This document shows positions 45,571-54,278 of a stretch of 64,000 bases of DNA, piece by piece (positions within the stretch are counted from its first letter, which is position 1; every line of letters starts with the position of its first letter). Source of the DNA: Rhodobium orientis (GTDB lineage: Bacteria > Pseudomonadota > Alphaproteobacteria > Rhizobiales > Rhodobiaceae); contig NZ_NPEV01000017.1 of the NCBI RefSeq assembly GCF_003258835.1, positions 1-64,000 of the forward strand, given 5' to 3'. The translations under genes and the position numbers were made by a program. The notes beneath the pieces are model-generated. The model searched no databases. It worked only from the letters and a program-made list of their open reading frames with translations, and had not been told where the DNA came from.

Positions 45571-46893
45571 ATGTCCGCCATCGACGACCTCCTCGACCGC
45601 GACCGCAAAGCCGTTGCCGGCATCGAGAAGCTGCGCTTCTTCCCCATAGCGCTGGAATCCGGCAAGGGCTGCTGGCTGACCGAGGTCGGCGGCCGCAGGC
45701 TTCTCGACCTCTCGGCCACCTGGACCGCCTGCGGCCTCGGCCATGGCCACCCCAAGATCATCGAGGCAATGACCAGGGCCGCGCAAACGCCACCCGGTGC
45801 CGGCGGCCTCTCCGCCGTTCACCCGGACTCTGTCGGCTTTGCCGAGGAGTTGCTGGACTTCACCCCCGGAGACGGCGACCGCCGGGTCTATTTCGGCCAT
45901 GCCGGCACGGACGCCAACGACGTCGTGTTCAGGGCCGCGCGCATGGCGACCGGCAAGAAGCGGATCGTCACCTTCAAGCTCGGCTACCATGGCGGCCTCG
46001 GCGTCTCCATGCGGGTCTCCGGCGTTCATATCGACGGCGGCACCGAGCCCGATCCGGACCTTTATCTAGCCACCTATCCGAACCCCTTCCGGCCCCATGC
46101 CGACGGACCCGATCCAGTCCAGGCATCGCTTGAGGCGAGCATCGCGGAAATCGATGCCGAGCTTACCAAGGGCGACGTCGCCATCCTGATGGCCGAGCCG
46201 ATCCTCTCCGACGGCGGCATGATCGTGCCGCCGAAGGGGTTTCTCAAGGCGCTGTCGGAGACCTGCAAGAAGCACGACGTCCTGCTCTCCATTGACGAGG
46301 TCAAGATGGGGCTCGGACGCCCGGGCGTGCGCCACGCCTTCCAGCTCGACGGCATCGTCCCGGACATCGTCACCTTCGGCAAGCTGATCGGCGCCGGCCT
46401 GCCGCTGTCGGCCGCCGTCGCTCCCGCCTGGGTGATCGACGGCCCGCCCGCCGCCGCGCTGCTCACCACCGCCGGCAACCCGATCTGCACCGCCGTCGGC
46501 CGCCAGGTCATGCGCACGCTGGTGGAGGAGGACATTCCCACCCGCGCCGAACGGGCCGGAACCCGGTTCATGGCGGGGCTGCGCGAGGTCATGGAGACGA
46601 GCCCGGTGATCGGCGACGTCCGTGGCGCCGGCCTTGCCATCGGCCTGGAACTGGTCACCGACAAGGAGACCAACGCCCCGGATGCGGCGCTCGCCGCCAA
46701 GGTCGTCTACCGCGCCTTCGAACTCGGCGCCGTCGTCCACTATGTCGGCGGCAACACGCTGGAGATCACGCCGCCGCTGATCATTCCCGACGAGGAGGTC
46801 GACATCGCCGTCGATATCCTCGGCCGGGCGATTGCGGACGCCGCGGCGGGGAGGGTCTCTGACGAAGCGGTGGCGCCCTTCGCCGGCTGGTAA
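45571..46893 (+). CDS. Class-III PLP aminotransferase
   Basis: 440 residues with AAGGAG before the ATG. FGHAGTDANDVVFRAAR is the PLP-phosphate region, LSIDEVKMGLGRPG holds the PLP-binding Asp, and the Schiff-base Lys is in VTFGKLIGAGLPLS. The usual DEVQTGxGR reads DEVKMGLGR, a small departure. The family moves an omega-amino group to pyruvate or 2-oxoglutarate. As the last gene of an importer operon it probably transaminates the imported compound. A bidirectional terminator follows. Confidence 0.88.
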   Translation: MSAIDDLLDRDRKAVAGIEKLRFFPIALESGKGCWLTEVGGRRLLDLSATWTACGLGHGHPKIIEAMTRAAQTPPGAGGLSAVHPDSVGFAEELLDFTPGDGDRRVYFGHAGTDANDVVFRAARMATGKKRIVTFKLGYHGGLGVSMRVSGVHIDGGTEPDPDLYLATYPNPFRPHADGPDPVQASLEASIAEIDAELTKGDVAILMAEPILSDGGMIVPPKGFLKALSETCKKHDVLLSIDEVKMGLGRPGVRHAFQLDGIVPDIVTFGKLIGAGLPLSAAVAPAWVIDGPPAAALLTTAGNPICTAVGRQVMRTLVEEDIPTRAERAGTRFMAGLREVMETSPVIGDVRGAGLAIGLELVTDKETNAPDAALAAKVVYRAFELGAVVHYVGGNTLEITPPLIIPDEEVDIAVDILGRAIADAAAGRVSDEAVAPFAGW

Positions 46894-46916
46894 GGCCAAA
46901 AGCCTTTCCAACGAAA

Positions 46917-46946
46917 AAGCCCGGCACATCCGCGCCGGGCTTTTTT
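46917..46946. terminator. Bidirectional terminator between two convergent aminotransferase genes
   Basis: AAGCCCGGC pairs with GCCGGGCTT (46917-46925 and 46934-46942) with an 8-base loop. It has a run of six T on the right and a run of A on the left, so it can stop transcription from both sides. Confidence 0.9.
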
Positions 46947-46996
46947 GCATGCAAAGGACAGGCGGAGACGCGCGAGGCGTCCCACCCTTTTTGCCG

Positions 46997-48400
46997 TCAA
47001 CCGATCAGCCCGTCTGCCTTGTAGCTGTCGGCAACCGCATCGACGGACGCTTTCACGCCCGCCACCAGCGCCTCGACGTTTTCCTCGGTCATCGACAGCG
47101 GCGGCGACATCGCAATCACGTCGCGGTGCGGCAGGGTGCGCACGAGGATAAAATTCTCGTAGCCCTTGGCCTGCACCTTGCCGGCGGTCTTCAGGGTGAG
47201 GTCGAAGGCTTCCTTCGTCGCCCGATCCCTGACGAATTCCAGGCCGATCATCATGCCCTCGCCGCGGATGTCGCCGACGATCGGGCTGTCGCCGATGGTC
47301 TCCTTGAGCCGCTTCTTCAGCAGCGCGCCCATCTTCGCGGCGTTGCCGACCAGGTTCTCCCGCTCCAGGATCTCGATATTGGCGAGCGCCGCGGCCGCGC
47401 AGGCCGGATGGGCGGAATAGGTGAAGCCGTGCCCGAAGCTCGCCATCTGCGGCGCGGTCTCTTCCAGGACGGTCCAGATCTTGTCGTTGATGACGCTTGC
47501 CGACAGCGGCAGGTAACCGCTCGAAAGCCCCTTGGCCATGGTCATGATGTCCGGGCGGATGCCGTAAAACTCCGAGCCGAAACGGGCGCCGAGCCGGCCG
47601 AAGCCGCAGATCACCTCATCGGCAATCATCAGCACGTCGTATTTGTCGAGGACCGCCTGGACCTCCTGGAAATAGTTCTTCGGCGGCGGCAGCACGCCGC
47701 CCGTGCCCATCACCGGCTCGGCGATGAAGGCGCCGACGGTGTCCGGCCCCTCTTCCAGGATCAGCTTTTCCAATTCGCCGGCAAGCAGCCTGGCGTAGTC
47801 CGGCTCGCTCATGCCCTCCGGCTTGTCGCGGTACATGTCGACGGAGCGCGTGTAGCGGATTTGCGGCAGCGGCAAGTCGAACTTCTGGTGATAGACCGGC
47901 ATGGCGGTCAGGCTGCCGGCGCCGATGGTCACGCCGTGATAGGCGCGGTCGCGGGATATGATCTTCTTCTTGTCCGGCTTGCCGCGCAGATTGTTGTAGT
48001 ACCAGACGAGCTTGATGTTGGTGTCGTTGGCGTCCGAGCCGCCGGAGCCGAAGATCACCTTGCTCATCCCTTCCGGCGCCCAGCGCAGCACCTTGTCGGC
48101 GAGCCGGATCGAGGGCTCGTTCGACATCGACGTGAAGGAATGGAAGAACGGCAGCCGGCTCATCTGCGCGTTGACCGCCTCGACGATCTCCTTTCGCCCG
48201 TAGCCCACATTCACGCACCACAGACCGGCCGCGCCGTCGAGGAAACGGTTGCCCCTGGTATCGGTGACATGGACGCCGGAAGCCTCCGCCATGATCCGCG
48301 GGCCGTTGGCGAGATGGTCGGCAATGGAGGTGGCGGGATGGAGCAGGCAGGCCTTGTCCATCTCCTCAAGCGCCAGATTGTGCGTGGGATTGTGATTCAT
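46997..48400 (-). CDS. Class-III omega-amino acid:pyruvate-type aminotransferase
   Basis: 467 residues from the ATG at 48400, preceded by GGAG. FGSGGSDANDTNIKLVWYY, SRDRAYHGVTIGAGSLT, ADEVICGFGRLG (PLP Asp) and the Lys in TMAKGLSSGYLPLS match putrescine/GABA/beta-alanine:pyruvate aminotransferases. It removes the omega-amino group to give a semialdehyde, which the aldehyde dehydrogenase at 39822 could oxidise. It is convergent with the aminotransferase at 45571, and its promoter carries the GntR palindrome. It is a different subgroup from that neighbour, so the two likely have different substrates. Confidence 0.9.
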   Translation of the reverse strand: MNHNPTHNLALEEMDKACLLHPATSIADHLANGPRIMAEASGVHVTDTRGNRFLDGAAGLWCVNVGYGRKEIVEAVNAQMSRLPFFHSFTSMSNEPSIRLADKVLRWAPEGMSKVIFGSGGSDANDTNIKLVWYYNNLRGKPDKKKIISRDRAYHGVTIGAGSLTAMPVYHQKFDLPLPQIRYTRSVDMYRDKPEGMSEPDYARLLAGELEKLILEEGPDTVGAFIAEPVMGTGGVLPPPKNYFQEVQAVLDKYDVLMIADEVICGFGRLGARFGSEFYGIRPDIMTMAKGLSSGYLPLSASVINDKIWTVLEETAPQMASFGHGFTYSAHPACAAAALANIEILERENLVGNAAKMGALLKKRLKETIGDSPIVGDIRGEGMMIGLEFVRDRATKEAFDLTLKTAGKVQAKGYENFILVRTLPHRDVIAMSPPLSMTEENVEALVAGVKASVDAVADSYKADGLIG

Positions 48401-48439
48401 CGGGAACTCCGGGGTGGGAACAGTTGCCCTACTGTAATC

Positions 48440-48456
48440 AGTGATCACAAATCACA
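48440..48456. promoter_or_regulatory. Candidate GntR operator before the aminotransferase
   Basis: AGTGATCACAAATCACA has GTGAT-N5-ATCAC, 39 bases before the aminotransferase start. The gap also separates it from the end of the GntR gene on the same strand. Confidence 0.65.
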
Positions 48457-48499
48457 CAAGCAGGATCACGCCCTGTCCCCTGCGGAATTCCGCAAAAAA

Positions 48500-49165
48500 T
48501 CAGGAGCCGTCGGTGGTGCGGATAAGAAAATCCATGCCGTCGCGGATGTCGCGCTCAAGTTCCAATCGCGCGGTCTTGCCGTCGCTGCGGGCGATCGCTT
48601 CAACGACCTGGTCGTGCCGGTCGATCTCGGCCTGGTGGCGCACATCGGTCTGGAACAGGTGCATGAACGGCCCGATCTGCAGCCACAGCCGCTCCACCAG
48701 GTCCATCAGCGGCACCGAGCCCGCCGCCTCGACGATCTCGAACTTGAACTTCTTGTTGGCGCTGACATAGGCGTGGGCATCGCCCGAGAGCGAGGCCTCG
48801 GTCAGCGCCTGGGCGAGCTTCCTCAGCTTCGCCACCACCCGTTCGTTGGCCCGGCTTGCCGCCATTTCCGCCGCCCTGCCCTCAAGCAGCGCGCGCAGCT
48901 CGAACCGCTCCAGATATTCGTCGCGGGTCATTTCCGGCAGTTCGATGCCGCCGGCGGCGTTCTGGGTGACGATCCGTTCCGAGACCAGCCGGGTGAAGGC
49001 CGCCCGGACCGGCATGGCGCTGACGCCCAGTTCCTCGGCGATGCCGCGCACGGTCAGCCGCTCGCCGGGTGCAAACCGCCCGGCCATGATCGCGGCGCGC
49101 AATTCGCCATAGACGCGATCGTGCAGTGTTTCCCGGCTAATCTTGTGGAACCGCGTCCTGGACAT
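48500..49165 (-). CDS. GntR-family (FadR-type) transcriptional regulator
   Basis: 221 residues. The winged helix lies at ~10-75 (RVYGELRAAIMAGRFAPGE, LGVSAMPVRAAFTRL), followed by an FCD all-helical effector domain with ELRALLEGRAAEMAA and metal-site His/Asp residues (HLFQTDVRHQAEIDRHDQVV). FCD members bind carboxylic acids and usually recognise short palindromes with GT/AC arms. Palindromes of the form GTGAT-N5-ATCAC lie before its own gene, the following aminotransferase and the hyuB/aldehyde dehydrogenase pair, so it likely controls that pathway. Confidence 0.9.
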   Translation of the reverse strand: MSRTRFHKISRETLHDRVYGELRAAIMAGRFAPGERLTVRGIAEELGVSAMPVRAAFTRLVSERIVTQNAAGGIELPEMTRDEYLERFELRALLEGRAAEMAASRANERVVAKLRKLAQALTEASLSGDAHAYVSANKKFKFEIVEAAGSVPLMDLVERLWLQIGPFMHLFQTDVRHQAEIDRHDQVVEAIARSDGKTARLELERDIRDGMDFLIRTTDGS

Positions 49166-49183
49166 CCTACCAACATATATAAG

Positions 49184-49200
49184 TGTGATTTTTGATCACA
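49184..49200. promoter_or_regulatory. Candidate autoregulatory GntR operator
   Basis: TGTGATTTTTGATCACA is a TGTGAT-N5-ATCACA palindrome 18 bases upstream of the GntR start codon, close enough to overlap the promoter or leader. Confidence 0.65.
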
Positions 49201-49331
49201 TAATGAGGAATAGCCTTTTTTACCACGCTCTTCCAGTCGTTGCGGCCATATTTTCCAACGAAAGCGGTTTCAACACCGCGATTCTTCGCCTCGCCCTGCG
49301 GCGGATCGAACGGGCGGGCGTCCGGACCGGC

Positions 49332-49991
49332 TTAGCGGCCTCCGGACGCGCCCGGAGTGTCCTCCACACCCGTGACCTCTGCCGGCGCCGGCGACAGGGT
49401 CGCGATCCGCTCCGATATCCGTGTCGCCTCCCGGTCGTCATGGGTAACGACCAGCGCCGTGACGCCGCGCGCCTCCACGATGCCGCGCACCAGCGAGTGC
49501 ATCTGCCGGGCAAGGTCGCCGTCGAGCGAGCTGAACGGCTCGTCGAGGATGAGGAAATCGGGCTCGGTCACGAGCGCGCGGGCGAGCGCCACCCGCTGGC
49601 GCATGCCGCCGGAGAGCTGGCGCGGATATTTTTCCGTATCGGCCGCGGAAAGCCCGACGGAGGACAGCATCTCGCCAGCCCGCTTCCGGCGCTCTGCCGC
49701 CGGCACCCCGTCGGCCTTCAGCGCGAAGCCGACATTGGCGAGCGCCGTCCGCCAGGGAAGCAGGAGCGGGTCCTGGAACATGATCGCCGCCCGCTGGAAA
49801 CCGCGTTCGATGCGGCCGGCATCCGGCTGGAGCAGCCCGGCGACGATGGCGAGCAGCGTGCTCTTGCCACAGCCTGACGGTCCCATCAGCGTGGTTATGC
49901 CGCGTTCCGGCACGGCAAGGTCGATGCCGGCGAGCACCGGCACATCGCCGTAGGAAAAGCGGACGCCGTCAAGGATCAGCGCATCGCTCAT
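49332..49991 (-). CDS. NitT/TauT-type ABC transporter ATPase
   Basis: 219 residues from the ATG at 49991, which overlaps the permease stop (ATGA). GPSGCGKST, LSGGMRQRVALARAL, LDEPFSSLDG and VVTHD are intact. The Q-loop FQDPLLLPWRTALANV is that of the nitrate/sulfonate/taurine/HMP-precursor importer group. It powers uptake with the permease and binding protein encoded just upstream. It is the last gene of a three-gene operon that is divergent from the hydrogenase operon. Confidence 0.88.
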   Translation of the reverse strand: MSDALILDGVRFSYGDVPVLAGIDLAVPERGITTLMGPSGCGKSTLLAIVAGLLQPDAGRIERGFQRAAIMFQDPLLLPWRTALANVGFALKADGVPAAERRKRAGEMLSSVGLSAADTEKYPRQLSGGMRQRVALARALVTEPDFLILDEPFSSLDGDLARQMHSLVRGIVEARGVTALVVTHDDREATRISERIATLSPAPAEVTGVEDTPGASGGR

Positions 49992-50776
49992 GGCGCGGGC
50001 GTCCCGGTCTCGCGCCACAGCTCGGCCCGGCGCTGGAACGGCTGCAGCAGGATCCGGTCAACGACGATGAGGACGACGACGAGGACGACCACCCAGGCCA
50101 TGGTCTCGGCCGTATCGACCCGCGCCCGCGCCGCGGCGAGCCCGTCGCCGATGCCGCCGACGCCGGAGAGAAGCTCGGCCATCACCGACACCTTCCAGGA
50201 CATGGCGAGCGTCGCGGTAAAGGCCGGAAAGAGATGGCTCAGCATGTGCGGCGCATAGACGTCGAGGGCCATGGCAGCAGGCGGCGCGCGGTAGGCCCGC
50301 GCCATCTTCGCCAAGTCGCCGTCGAGGCTGCGCGCCCCTTCCGCCGCCGCGGCAAAGACGATGGGCGCCGTGACGACGGCAACGGTGAAGACGACGGCCG
50401 AATGGCCGGGAAACCACAGGAGCGCCAGCACGATCCAGGCGATCGCCGGAACCCCGAGAAGGATGATTGCGACGGGCCTGAGCGTGAAGCGGATGTCGTC
50501 GACGAGCCCGGCCAGCGTTCCGGCAAGAACGCCGACAGCAACACCGACCACCCAGCCGCCGGCCGCATGGAAGGCAGTGGCGGCAAGCGCCGGCCCGACC
50601 TCCCCCGCCAGCGTCATACGCCAGAGCGCCGCTATCGTCTCGCCGAGGCCGGGCAGCACCAGCGACCCGTAGGCAAGGTGCCCGGCCTGCCAGAGCACGA
50701 GCAGGAGGGCGATGCCGAGGGCGGCAAAGAGCACCGGTCTCGCGCCGCGCCTGTCTCCCCTCTTGCCCATTCCCAC
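49988..50776 (-). CDS. NitT/TauT-type ABC transporter permease
   Basis: 262 residues with six hydrophobic helices and an EAA-type loop (GDLAKMARAYRAPPAAMALD). It forms the channel of the importer. It is coupled to the ATPase by a 4-base overlap and starts 2 bases after the binding-protein stop. Confidence 0.87.
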   Translation of the reverse strand: MGMGKRGDRRGARPVLFAALGIALLLVLWQAGHLAYGSLVLPGLGETIAALWRMTLAGEVGPALAATAFHAAGGWVVGVAVGVLAGTLAGLVDDIRFTLRPVAIILLGVPAIAWIVLALLWFPGHSAVVFTVAVVTAPIVFAAAAEGARSLDGDLAKMARAYRAPPAAMALDVYAPHMLSHLFPAFTATLAMSWKVSVMAELLSGVGGIGDGLAAARARVDTAETMAWVVVLVVVLIVVDRILLQPFQRRAELWRETGTPAP

Positions 50777-50777
50777 G

Positions 50778-51791
50778 TCAGCCCCAATAGAAGGAATCGT
50801 CCGGCTTCCTGCCGCCGACGATGCCCGGATTGAGGCTCATGAGGTTGTCTAAATAAAGCTCGATGTCCTCGCGTGCGTCTTTTGCCGAGGCAACGTTTAG
50901 CCGGATAAAGGGTAGCGATTTGGCGATCAGCGGCGCCGGCAGGGTCAGCGTCTGTGCCGTCAGCGTCCCGGCCTCCTGCTGGTTCTCCAGCACCCATTTG
51001 CCGGCATCGACGGTCGCGGCGTGGACGGCGGCGACCACCTCCGGATGGGCCTCAAGGAATTCCTCGCTGACGGCGAGCCCGACCTGCGGGATCTTCGGCC
51101 CGCGCCCCGTGTGCCTGCCATAGGCCTCGGTGATGTCTATCGCCCGGCGGATCGGCACGTTGGCCTTCGCCGCCCGCATCAGGGCCGCCGTCGCCGCCGG
51201 CTCGTGCAGGAGCGCGACGTCGCCGCGCCCGGCAAGGAACAGCGGCACCGCCTCGCCGGGCGAGCCCACATAGTCGAGGCTCACATCCTTGTCCGGATCG
51301 AGCCCGGCCCAGCTGAGCACCAGCCGGAACAGCAGGTCCGGCGCCTCGTTCTTGTTGGACAGCAGCACGTGCTTGCCGGCGAGGTCCTCGATCGTGGTGA
51401 TGTTCTCGTCCCGGGCCATCACGTAAAGAAGCCCCCAGGTCACCACATTGACCATCACCGTCCCGGCCCCGCGATTGTGGAAATTGGCCGCGGCATAGGT
51501 CGAGGTTGCGAACATCTTGAAGGCGCCGGTAGCAATGCCCGCCCGCATCTGGTCCGTGCTCTTCCAGACGTCGAACGTGGTGCCGGGCGCCGCCGCCTCG
51601 ATGGCGCCGGACGCAACTGCCCGCGCGAACACGGCCGACGGCGATGCCGGAATGCCCCAGAGCGTCAGCGGCTCGGCCAGCGCCGGCGCCCTAGCAAGGG
51701 CGAGACCGGGATTGAGGGCGGCAACGCCGGCGGCGCCGAGGCCGCGAAGGAGGCTGCGCCGGTCGATACCGGCCGAGAAGGAAAAGGACAT
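50778..51791 (-). CDS. NitT/TauT-type ABC transporter binding protein (Tat-type leader)
   Basis: 337 residues from the ATG at 51791, preceded by AAGGAG. The leader has DRRSLLRG, a twin-arginine-like motif, and a hydrophobic stretch to ALARA. The mature protein resembles NMT1/SsuA-type receptors (LTLWGIPASPSAVFARAV; MFATSTYAAANFHNRG). Tat export is common for periplasmic proteins that fold with a cofactor or metal, but no ligand motif is visible. Its start is 486 bases from the hydrogenase operon, divergent. Whether the importer serves the hydrogenase is unknown. Confidence 0.85.
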   Translation of the reverse strand: MSFSFSAGIDRRSLLRGLGAAGVAALNPGLALARAPALAEPLTLWGIPASPSAVFARAVASGAIEAAAPGTTFDVWKSTDQMRAGIATGAFKMFATSTYAAANFHNRGAGTVMVNVVTWGLLYVMARDENITTIEDLAGKHVLLSNKNEAPDLLFRLVLSWAGLDPDKDVSLDYVGSPGEAVPLFLAGRGDVALLHEPAATAALMRAAKANVPIRRAIDITEAYGRHTGRGPKIPQVGLAVSEEFLEAHPEVVAAVHAATVDAGKWVLENQQEAGTLTAQTLTLPAPLIAKSLPFIRLNVASAKDAREDIELYLDNLMSLNPGIVGGRKPDDSFYWG

Positions 51792-52277
51792 GGGCTGAAG
51801 CTCCTTTTTTCCGGCATGCGGGCGTCCTCGCGGCAAGGCCGGCGAAAGACGGTTCGGCGTGTGCCGACGGGCATCTCAAGGACTTGGGCTTGCACTGGTC
51901 TGACAACGATTTGCAGCCGATGCAAGGGGGCGCGACATGGCGACGCCCGGCGCCCATCGAACCGACCCGGAAAAGGCATTCCTGCAGCGCCGGTTTTCGT
52001 CGAAAAACCGCCCGTTTGGGGCCTGTCAGCGATGGTTGCAGGCGCCTTCCGGAAACCCCGCCTGCGACATAAGGGATTGATCTAACACAAAGCGATTTCG
52101 GGCATGCTGTGTGATGGTTTCGGGCGCGATGAGCGGTGTTCCTCCAGCCGCGGAATCGCCCTCTCGGAACGAAGGCTCGCGGGCTCTTCGGCCTCGGTGA
52201 CATGCCGGCGCATGGTCACCGCCCCGGAAGATACGGCGCGCTTCGGATCGAGGTCACCCTGCTGGATCGAGGTCACC
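51792..52277. other. Divergent region, ABC importer / hydrogenase operon
   Basis: 486 bases with no supported gene. It should contain the hydrogenase promoter. An FNR/FixK-like half-palindrome lies at 52077-52090. GGATCGAGGTCACC occurs twice in direct repeat (52245-52258 and 52264-52277); the second copy supplies the GAGG ribosome binding site of the first hydrogenase gene. No sigma-54 element was recognised. Confidence 0.45.
52077..52090 (+). promoter_or_regulatory. Weak FNR/FixK-like box upstream of the hydrogenase operon
   Basis: TTGATCTAACACAA matches the TTGAT left half of TTGAT-N4-ATCAA and three of five bases on the right. The position, about 190 bases before the start codon, allows anaerobic activation, but the match is imperfect. 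Confidence 0.3.
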
Positions 52278-54275
52278 ATGGCACAGGTCGCATTTGGCGT
52301 ATGGGACGGCGTCGTTCATGACGCCAGCAAGCGCGCCGGCGACGCGCAATCGTCCATCTCCGCGCTGAAGAATTTCAACGAATTCGACGACGGAAACCCG
52401 ATCCGCGCCTTCTTCGGCGATCGCGGTTTCTTCGTCTTCGACGAAACCGTCAGCCTCGTCGACGGCCTGTTCCACTACATGAACAAGGCGGCCGAAGAGT
52501 CCTGCGGCGCCTGCACCCCGTGCCGCATGGGCACGGTGCTGGTGCGTGACGCGCTCGATGCCATGCGCCGTGGCATCGATTCCCCGCTCGACTTCGACGA
52601 GATCGAGATCCTCGGCGAGCAGATGACGGAGACCTCGCTCTGCGGCCTCGGCAAGACCTGTTCGGTCGCCCTGCTCGACGTCATCCGCAACTTCCGCGAC
52701 CGCATCGAAAAGGAGGTCGCCGTCAAGCGCCCGATCCGCGCCCAGCACGGCATGGCCTACATGACGGCCCCTTGCATCGAGGCCTGCCCGTCCAAGATCA
52801 ACGTGCCGCGCTACATCGACTACATCCGCGACGGCAAGCCGGAGAACTCCCTCGGCGTCCTCTTGCAGAAGTACCCGATGGCCGCCACCTGCGGCCGCGT
52901 CTGCGTGCGCTATTGCGAGGAGGCCTGCCGGCGCAAATTCGTCGACGAGGCCGTCGGCATCAAGACCCTGAAGCGCTACGTCGCCGACCAGCAGAAGGGC
53001 CCGAACGCGCTGAAATTCACCCGCGACATGATCAGGAAACCCCTCGCCGACGGCATGCGTGTCGCCGTCGTCGGCGCCGGCCCGGCCGGCATTTCCTGCG
53101 CCTATCACCTGCTCCTCCAGGGCTACCATGTCGACCTGTTCGAAAAGCACGAACAGGCCGGCGGCATGGCCCAGATCGGCATCCCCAGCTATCGCCTGCC
53201 GAAGGACACGCTGGCGATGGAGACCGATATCATCGCGGCCCTCGGCGGCCGCTTCCTGTTCGGCCAGCAGCTCGGCCGCGACTTCACCGTCGAGGACCTC
53301 TTCGCCCGCGGCTACAAGGCCGTCTTCCTCGGCCTCGGCTGCCAGGCCGGCACCGCGCTCGGTGTCGAGGGAGAGGAGCATGCCCGCGGCGGCTACCACC
53401 GCGGCATCGATTTCCTCCTCAAGGTCCACGACCACGTCGCCGGGGTCCGCAACCTCGACCTGTCCGGCGAAGTGGTCGTCGTCGGCGCCGGCAACGTCGC
53501 CATGGACTGCGTGCGCTCGGCCGTGCGCCTCGGCGCCGACAACGTCCACGTCGTCTACCGCCGGACCCGCCAGGACATGCCCGCCGACGACGAGGAGATC
53601 GTTGCCGCCGACCACGAGGGCATCCATCTCCACACGCTGACCAACCCGACCCGCATCCTGACCGAAGACGGCAACGTGGTCGGTGTCGAACTGGTCAAGA
53701 TGGAGCAGACCGAGCCGGACGAGAGCGGCCGGCGCAAGGTGCGGCCGATCCCTGGCACCGAATACACCATCCCCTGCGATACCATCGTCGCCGCCATCGG
53801 CCAGCAGGTCGAGGACGAGGCCATGGTCGAGAGCGACGGCATCGCCTTCAACCGCTGGAAATGCGTGGAGACCGACGATGCGCTCCTGACCTCGCGGCCC
53901 GGCGTCTTTGCCGGCGGCGACTGCGTCACCGGCCCCTCGACCCTGATCTATGCGATGTCCGCCGGCCTGCAGGCCGCGCGCAACATCAACGACTGGATCC
54001 AACTCGGCACCATTCGCTTCTTCAAGCGCACCCGCATGCGCCAGCTCCTGGAGGACAACAGGATCCTCGCCAACGACGTGGTCGAGACGCCGGTGCGCGC
54101 CGCCTACCGGGTGCACAATCCGGCCCTCGACCCGGAGCTACGCAAGCACATGTTCGGCGAGGTCGAGCAGACCATCTCCAACCGCGAGGCCTATGCCGAG
54201 GCGCAGCGCTGCATGCGCTGCTACCGGGTCTATTCCGTCATCACCCAGCATTCCATTCCGGAAGGGGCGGTCTGA
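52278..54275 (+). CDS. NuoF-C-terminal/GltD-like fused NAD(P)H oxidoreductase, partner of [FeFe] hydrogenase
   Basis: 665 residues from the ATG at 52278, after GAGG. Residues ~45-145 match only the C-terminal Fe-S domain of NuoF (ESCGACTPCRMG at 75-86, then SLCGLGKTC); the FMN/NADH-binding core of NuoF is absent. Residues ~160-245 are the Cys-rich domain of GltD/NfnB/DPYD (CIEACPSKINVPRYI, CGRVCVRYCEEAC), expected to bind two [4Fe-4S] clusters. From ~262 follow an FAD loop (VVGAGPAGISC) and an NAD(P)H loop (VVVVGAGNVAMDC), and the protein ends with CMRC. It should pass electrons between NAD(P)H and the hydrogenase, whose gene starts 3 bases after its stop. NADPH is favoured by analogy with GltD. 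Confidence 0.85.
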   Translation: MAQVAFGVWDGVVHDASKRAGDAQSSISALKNFNEFDDGNPIRAFFGDRGFFVFDETVSLVDGLFHYMNKAAEESCGACTPCRMGTVLVRDALDAMRRGIDSPLDFDEIEILGEQMTETSLCGLGKTCSVALLDVIRNFRDRIEKEVAVKRPIRAQHGMAYMTAPCIEACPSKINVPRYIDYIRDGKPENSLGVLLQKYPMAATCGRVCVRYCEEACRRKFVDEAVGIKTLKRYVADQQKGPNALKFTRDMIRKPLADGMRVAVVGAGPAGISCAYHLLLQGYHVDLFEKHEQAGGMAQIGIPSYRLPKDTLAMETDIIAALGGRFLFGQQLGRDFTVEDLFARGYKAVFLGLGCQAGTALGVEGEEHARGGYHRGIDFLLKVHDHVAGVRNLDLSGEVVVVGAGNVAMDCVRSAVRLGADNVHVVYRRTRQDMPADDEEIVAADHEGIHLHTLTNPTRILTEDGNVVGVELVKMEQTEPDESGRRKVRPIPGTEYTIPCDTIVAAIGQQVEDEAMVESDGIAFNRWKCVETDDALLTSRPGVFAGGDCVTGPSTLIYAMSAGLQAARNINDWIQLGTIRFFKRTRMRQLLEDNRILANDVVETPVRAAYRVHNPALDPELRKHMFGEVEQTISNREAYAEAQRCMRCYRVYSVITQHSIPEGAV

Positions 54276-54278
54276 GCC

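Noticed and set aside
51892..51960. Sigma-54 promoter for the hydrogenase operon
   Set aside because: Partial GG/GC dinucleotides were seen but not the TGGCAC-N5-TTGC pattern at the required spacing.
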